A stretch of DNA of 64,000 nucleotides from CAZXCK01 sp964639225 (lineage in GTDB: Bacteria > Chloroflexota > Anaerolineae > Aggregatilineales > Phototrophicaceae), in NCBI GenBank assembly GCA_964639225.1, contig CAZXCK010000008.1, forward strand, positions 4,917 through 68,916. Reading direction: 5' to 3'. Position numbers and translations under genes: made by a program. Every line of letters begins with the position of its first letter. Position 1 is the stretch's first letter. The notes below the pieces were generated by a model. The model saw nothing but the letters and a program-made list of their open reading frames with translations. It was not told where the DNA came from and did no database searches. Positions 60,735-64,000 of the stretch are shown here, in pieces.

Positions 60735-61535
60735 TCAGAAACCGAGCGCGATCAGTACGACAAAAGTCAGGCCATAGCCCATTTCCTGAAAGCCGATGAC
60801 TTTTGGCGGGCGCGGTTTGCGCAGCGACGACAGCCCCACCCCTGCACGGATCGTCAGCAGCGCCATCGCCAGCGGCGCGGTCCAGGGGAGCCAGCCAGCC
60901 AACCACGCCCCTGCCAGCATCACCAGCCCGGCAACATGCGCCGCCACCGCAGCAACCTCAGCGGCGGCTTTGCCGCGTTCCAGCCGCAGCCGGGAGCGTA
61001 CATACAGCACCGCCGTGACCGCCTTAACGGCCAGTGCCAGCCACAACGCCAGCGCCGGCGTCCACGACCAGCCCGCCATCAGCACGATAGCCGCCGCCAA
61101 TGCGCCGGTCGCCAGCGCACCGGAAAGCTCGGCAGCGGCGGCACGGCTCTGGTTACGTACATCGTAAGCGGTCTGCACCAGCAGCGGCGGCATAGCCAGC
61201 AACAGCGGCAGCAGCGGATTCAGCGTGGGAGCCAACCACACAGCCTGCAAAGCAGCGACAGCCACGACCCCACCATAAAGCAACACAAAGCGGCGGGCGA
61301 CGCGCGTACGCGGTACAATTCGTCGCTGGCGGATATCTTTGGCGTACAGTTTGAACGGCTGGCGCAGCAGAAACGCGCCAAACGCCGCCACACCCAGCGC
61401 CAGGCCGCCCATCGTGGGAGCCAGCAACAATCCCAGCAGAACGGGTTCGCTGATAAACGCCCAGCCGCCATGTTCGGTTGGCAGCGCCACCGAGCGCCAG
61501 CGCACATTCGCAGGGCGATTAGAGGAAGTCGTCAC
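60735..61535 (-). CDS. YwiC-like integral membrane protein
   Basis: The 266-residue membrane protein has about seven to eight helices. The defining YwiC motif is LPTEHGGWAFISEPVLLGLL near the N-terminus. RQPFKLYAKD and a C-terminal helix with a GFQEMGYGL turn follow. No biochemical role is established for the family. It is monocistronic. Confidence 0.8.
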   Translation of the reverse strand: MTTSSNRPANVRWRSVALPTEHGGWAFISEPVLLGLLLAPTMGGLALGVAAFGAFLLRQPFKLYAKDIRQRRIVPRTRVARRFVLLYGGVVAVAALQAVWLAPTLNPLLPLLLAMPPLLVQTAYDVRNQSRAAAAELSGALATGALAAAIVLMAGWSWTPALALWLALAVKAVTAVLYVRSRLRLERGKAAAEVAAVAAHVAGLVMLAGAWLAGWLPWTAPLAMALLTIRAGVGLSSLRKPRPPKVIGFQEMGYGLTFVVLIALGF

Positions 61536-61680
61536 AAATCACCAATCCCTATGTTCATCAAGCAGAGAAACCAATTGCCAGGTTTGTCCATCATACCGCC
61601 ACCACGGAACGCCATACCAGCCCGGTCTCCACTGGGCACATGCCAGACATGCATTTTTTACCTTGCGCACATCCGCAAGC

Positions 61681-61709
61681 TCAATTATGGTGCCTGACGA
61701 TATAATTGA
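61681..61709. promoter_or_regulatory. Inverted repeat overlapping a -10 element upstream of the CPA2-USP gene
   Basis: TCAATTAT (61681-61688) and ATAATTGA (61702-61709) form a perfect eight-base dyad with a 13-base spacer. The right half overlaps TATAAT (61701-61706), a likely -10 element. It lies 70 bases before the start codon. A regulator site is possible. Confidence 0.45.
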
Positions 61710-61778
61710 ATGGCAAAGCAGGAGCTACCCATCGTTTGACTCCTACTGACAACCCAAACTTACTGGAAAGGCAGTACT

Positions 61779-63944
61779 ATGGATCAGGTCTTTACCGCAG
61801 CTTCTCATGACGACATCTTACAGCTATTGGTTCAGGTCGCTGTGCTACTACTGATAGCGCGGCTGCTCGGCGAGCTATCCCTGCGCTTTGGCCAGCCGGC
61901 GGTTGTCGGCGAAATTCTGGCCGGTATCCTGCTGGGGCCGTCACTGCTGAGCGGCTTCGTCCCATTTATTGAGCAGTGGATTATCCCCCAGACCCCAGTC
62001 GCTGGTTATCTGCTGGAGATCATCAGCCTGCTGGGGGTGATGTTTCTGCTGCTGATAACCGGCCTGGAAATGGACATCGGCCTGATTCGCCAGCAGGCGC
62101 GGCGCGCAGTTGGCATGGCAGTTGGTGGATTGTCTTTCACGCTGCCCATCGGTTTCATCCTTGGCTATTACATCATTCCCGACGACCTGCTGGGAAACCC
62201 TGACGACCGCTTTGTCTTTGCGCTGTTTATCGCGACATCAATGGCCATCGCGGCCATTCCGGTAGTCGCTAAAGTCCTGATGGACCTGAATCTCACACGG
62301 CGCAACATTGGCCAGACGCTGGTCGCAGCCGCCATGATCGACGACACAACCGGCTGGATTCTGCTGTCAATCGTCATCGGGCTGGCGGGCGGCGCGGCGG
62401 TTACGCTAGGTGGTGTCGCTCAGTCGGTTTTCAGCGTGCTGGCCTTCATCGTCATCAGTCTCACGGTCGGCCAGTGGCTGGTGGGCAAGTCGCTCACTTT
62501 CGTTCAGAACGAGATCAACAGCCGGGACAAAGTGCTGTCGCTGGTCGTCATCCTGATGTTCATCTGGGGCACAGTCTCGCAGGCGCTGCACCTGGAAGCT
62601 CTGATCGGTGCCTTTGTGCTGGGTATCATCTTCAGCCGCATACCCAGCCTGGATATTCGCGTCATCCATAAGCTGGAGAGTATCGCGCTGGGGATATTCG
62701 CACCCATCTTTTTCGCTACCGCTGGCCTCAAGGTCGATATTATCAGCCTGCTGGAACCCCGCCTCATCCTGATGACCGCCGTCGTCATCGGTGTCGCCAT
62801 ATTCTGTAAGGTGGCGGGCGTTTATACCGGTTCGCGCCTGATTGGCCGCACCGACCACTGGACAGCCGTCTTCTTCGGATTTGGCCTCAATGCGCGCGGT
62901 TCGATGGAGATCATCATCGCCACGATTGGCCTGTCATTGGGTGTTCTGTCGCAGGATATGTTCTCGATTATCGTTGTGATGGCCGTGACCACCTCGCTGA
63001 TCGCGCCCTTCGCGCTGCGCTGGGCGGCGATGCGCATCAAATCCGAGGAGCAGGAACTGCAGCGCCTGCGCCAGGAAGAGATGAACCGCCAGAACATCGT
63101 CGCCAACGCCAATCGCATTCTGCTGCCGATCCGCGTGCGCGAGGGTGACATCGGTCAGGCGAACCAACTGGTCGAAGCGCGTATTCTGGAGCGTATCGGC
63201 GTCGGTAAACCCTTATCGGTCACCCTGATGACGGTCAGCAGCGACGGTGACACCCAGCGCGGCATGACCTTTCTTAACAAGGTAAGCGAGTTGTTCGCCG
63301 GGCAGAACCTGCTCAAGCGGACGCTGACCGGCGACAAACCTGCCGAGATCATCCTCAACGAAGCGCGACGCGGTTACGATATGCTGGTGCTAGGGGCATC
63401 GAACAAGCGCCGCGAATCCTCGACGCTGTTTACACCGATGGTTGATTATCTGATGAGGCTGGCTCCCTGCCCCACGATTCTGGTACACGGCGAACGAGTC
63501 CAGGAAGCCTGGACGCCGCGCCGTATTCTCATCCCTACCAACGGCTCAGTAGCGGCCAGGCACGCGGCCCAGGTCGCCTTTGCGCTCTCCACTGGCGCGC
63601 CGGATGAAGAGGCCATTATCCTGAACGTCATCGAATATTATGACAGCCAGTACAGCCTGAACCCGGGCGACGGCTGGGAAGAGCGCGAACTGAACATCGC
63701 CGATCAGATCGTCGGAGAGCTGCGTGAAATGGGCGAACTACAGGGCATCAACACCAACGCTGCGGTGCGGCGCGATCGAGATACCGCACACGGCATCCTT
63801 GAGGTCGCCAGAGAAGAACACGTCGACCTGATCGTACTGGGGACTAACGTCCGTGCCGGTTCGGACCGACTGTATCTGGGTCCGAAGGTCGAGCGCGTGC
63901 TGCGCAACGCCCGCTGCCCGGTGATGATCGTCAACTCGACGTAG
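61779..63944 (+). CDS. CPA2 cation:proton antiporter fused to two universal-stress-protein domains
   Basis: This 721-residue protein starts after an AAAGG site. A 12-13-helix CPA2 transport domain (about 1-410) shows FGQPAVVGEILAGILLGPSLL, the ion-site Asp pair in AAMIDDTTGW and LNARGSMEIIIATIGLSL. Two tandem UspA-like domains follow (about 445-575 and 585-720), the second with LIPTNGSVAARHAAQVAFAL and LIVLGTNVRAGSDRLYLG, an ATP-binding-type motif. It exports Na+ or K+ for H+ and may be gated by nucleotide binding to the Usp part. The antiporter at 35967 has a separate regulator instead. Confidence 0.92.
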   Translation: MDQVFTAASHDDILQLLVQVAVLLLIARLLGELSLRFGQPAVVGEILAGILLGPSLLSGFVPFIEQWIIPQTPVAGYLLEIISLLGVMFLLLITGLEMDIGLIRQQARRAVGMAVGGLSFTLPIGFILGYYIIPDDLLGNPDDRFVFALFIATSMAIAAIPVVAKVLMDLNLTRRNIGQTLVAAAMIDDTTGWILLSIVIGLAGGAAVTLGGVAQSVFSVLAFIVISLTVGQWLVGKSLTFVQNEINSRDKVLSLVVILMFIWGTVSQALHLEALIGAFVLGIIFSRIPSLDIRVIHKLESIALGIFAPIFFATAGLKVDIISLLEPRLILMTAVVIGVAIFCKVAGVYTGSRLIGRTDHWTAVFFGFGLNARGSMEIIIATIGLSLGVLSQDMFSIIVVMAVTTSLIAPFALRWAAMRIKSEEQELQRLRQEEMNRQNIVANANRILLPIRVREGDIGQANQLVEARILERIGVGKPLSVTLMTVSSDGDTQRGMTFLNKVSELFAGQNLLKRTLTGDKPAEIILNEARRGYDMLVLGASNKRRESSTLFTPMVDYLMRLAPCPTILVHGERVQEAWTPRRILIPTNGSVAARHAAQVAFALSTGAPDEEAIILNVIEYYDSQYSLNPGDGWEERELNIADQIVGELREMGELQGINTNAAVRRDRDTAHGILEVAREEHVDLIVLGTNVRAGSDRLYLGPKVERVLRNARCPVMIVNST

Positions 63945-64000
63945 CGTATCCAGAAACCAACCGGTAATCACTGCAAAAGACAAAAAAACCGGCGGCGAGG

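Noticed and set aside
1..64000. CRISPR arrays, insertion sequences, tRNA or rRNA genes, phage genes
   Set aside because: I looked for regularly spaced repeats, transposase motifs (DDE, HUH, serine recombinase), cloverleaf sequences and rRNA cores and saw none. Short tRNA-like elements cannot be fully excluded without a covariance search.

Overview
This 64 kb window is moderately GC-rich (roughly 58 % by eye) and densely coded, with operons on both strands. Gene content points to the phylum Chloroflexota, probably an Anaerolineae-like heterotroph. The clues are many ABC importers with non-lipoprotein binding proteins, permeases with unusual extra domains, a DUF2807 lipoprotein, a PPi-type phosphofructokinase beside a class I aldolase, and a complete reductive-dehalogenase (rdh) locus of the Dehalococcoidia type. 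The taxonomic call is an inference; the window has no rRNA or marker gene. Two runs of exactly 100 N (36006-36105 and 48967-49066) are assembly gaps, each inside a gene.

Layout. 1-2.4 kb: the edge of a CBM48/GH13 gene, a DinB-like protein, a DUF2807 lipoprotein and a phosphatidylcholine-synthase-like enzyme. 2.5-6.2 kb: an oligopeptide-type (family 5) ABC importer without ATPases. 6.4-9.3 kb: a divergent four-gene unit of M24 peptidase, RidA, TIGR04076 protein and LLM flavin oxidoreductase. 9.5-15.7 kb: an unknown protein, a divergent aldolase/phosphofructokinase pair and a five-PAS histidine kinase whose first PAS is LOV-like but lacks the photoactive cysteine. 15.8-26.2 kb: an eight-gene sugar operon (LacI regulator, binding protein, two permeases, ATPase, two six-hairpin glycosidases, a GH13_18-type phosphorylase) behind a promoter with two LacI operators.

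26.4-35.4 kb is the most interesting region. It encodes a NarL-type two-component system, a small membrane protein, RdhA1, a cobalamin riboswitch with an intrinsic terminator, an FmdB zinc ribbon, RdhA2, the RdhB anchor, an RdhC/NosR-like flavoprotein, a small membrane protein and the flavin transferase ApbE. Together these look like a corrinoid-dependent reductive dehalogenation module whose second half is controlled by B12. 35.5-36.5 kb holds a KhtT/KhtU-like antiporter pair interrupted by a gap.

36.6-42.7 kb: a general amino-acid (Aap-type) ABC importer with oversized permeases. 42.9-43.4 kb: a Tat-exported degenerate Rieske protein. 43.6-55.5 kb: a twelve-gene, largely overlapping operon on the minus strand (GntR regulator, BMP-type nucleoside importer, isochorismatase-like hydrolase, PfkB kinase, nucleoside phosphorylase, aldehyde dehydrogenase, BtpA, a TIM-barrel-like protein and a CoA-transferase), which probably takes up and degrades a nucleoside-like compound. 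55.7-58.3 kb: an MBOAT/SGNH O-acylation pair. 58.5-64 kb: an FGGY kinase, an ArsR/DUF2087 regulator with a tandem operator, a YwiC-like membrane protein and a CPA2 antiporter fused to two universal-stress domains.

Recurring themes are strong hairpins directly after each of the four binding-protein genes, and binding proteins that end their signal peptides at an A-QD junction with no lipobox.
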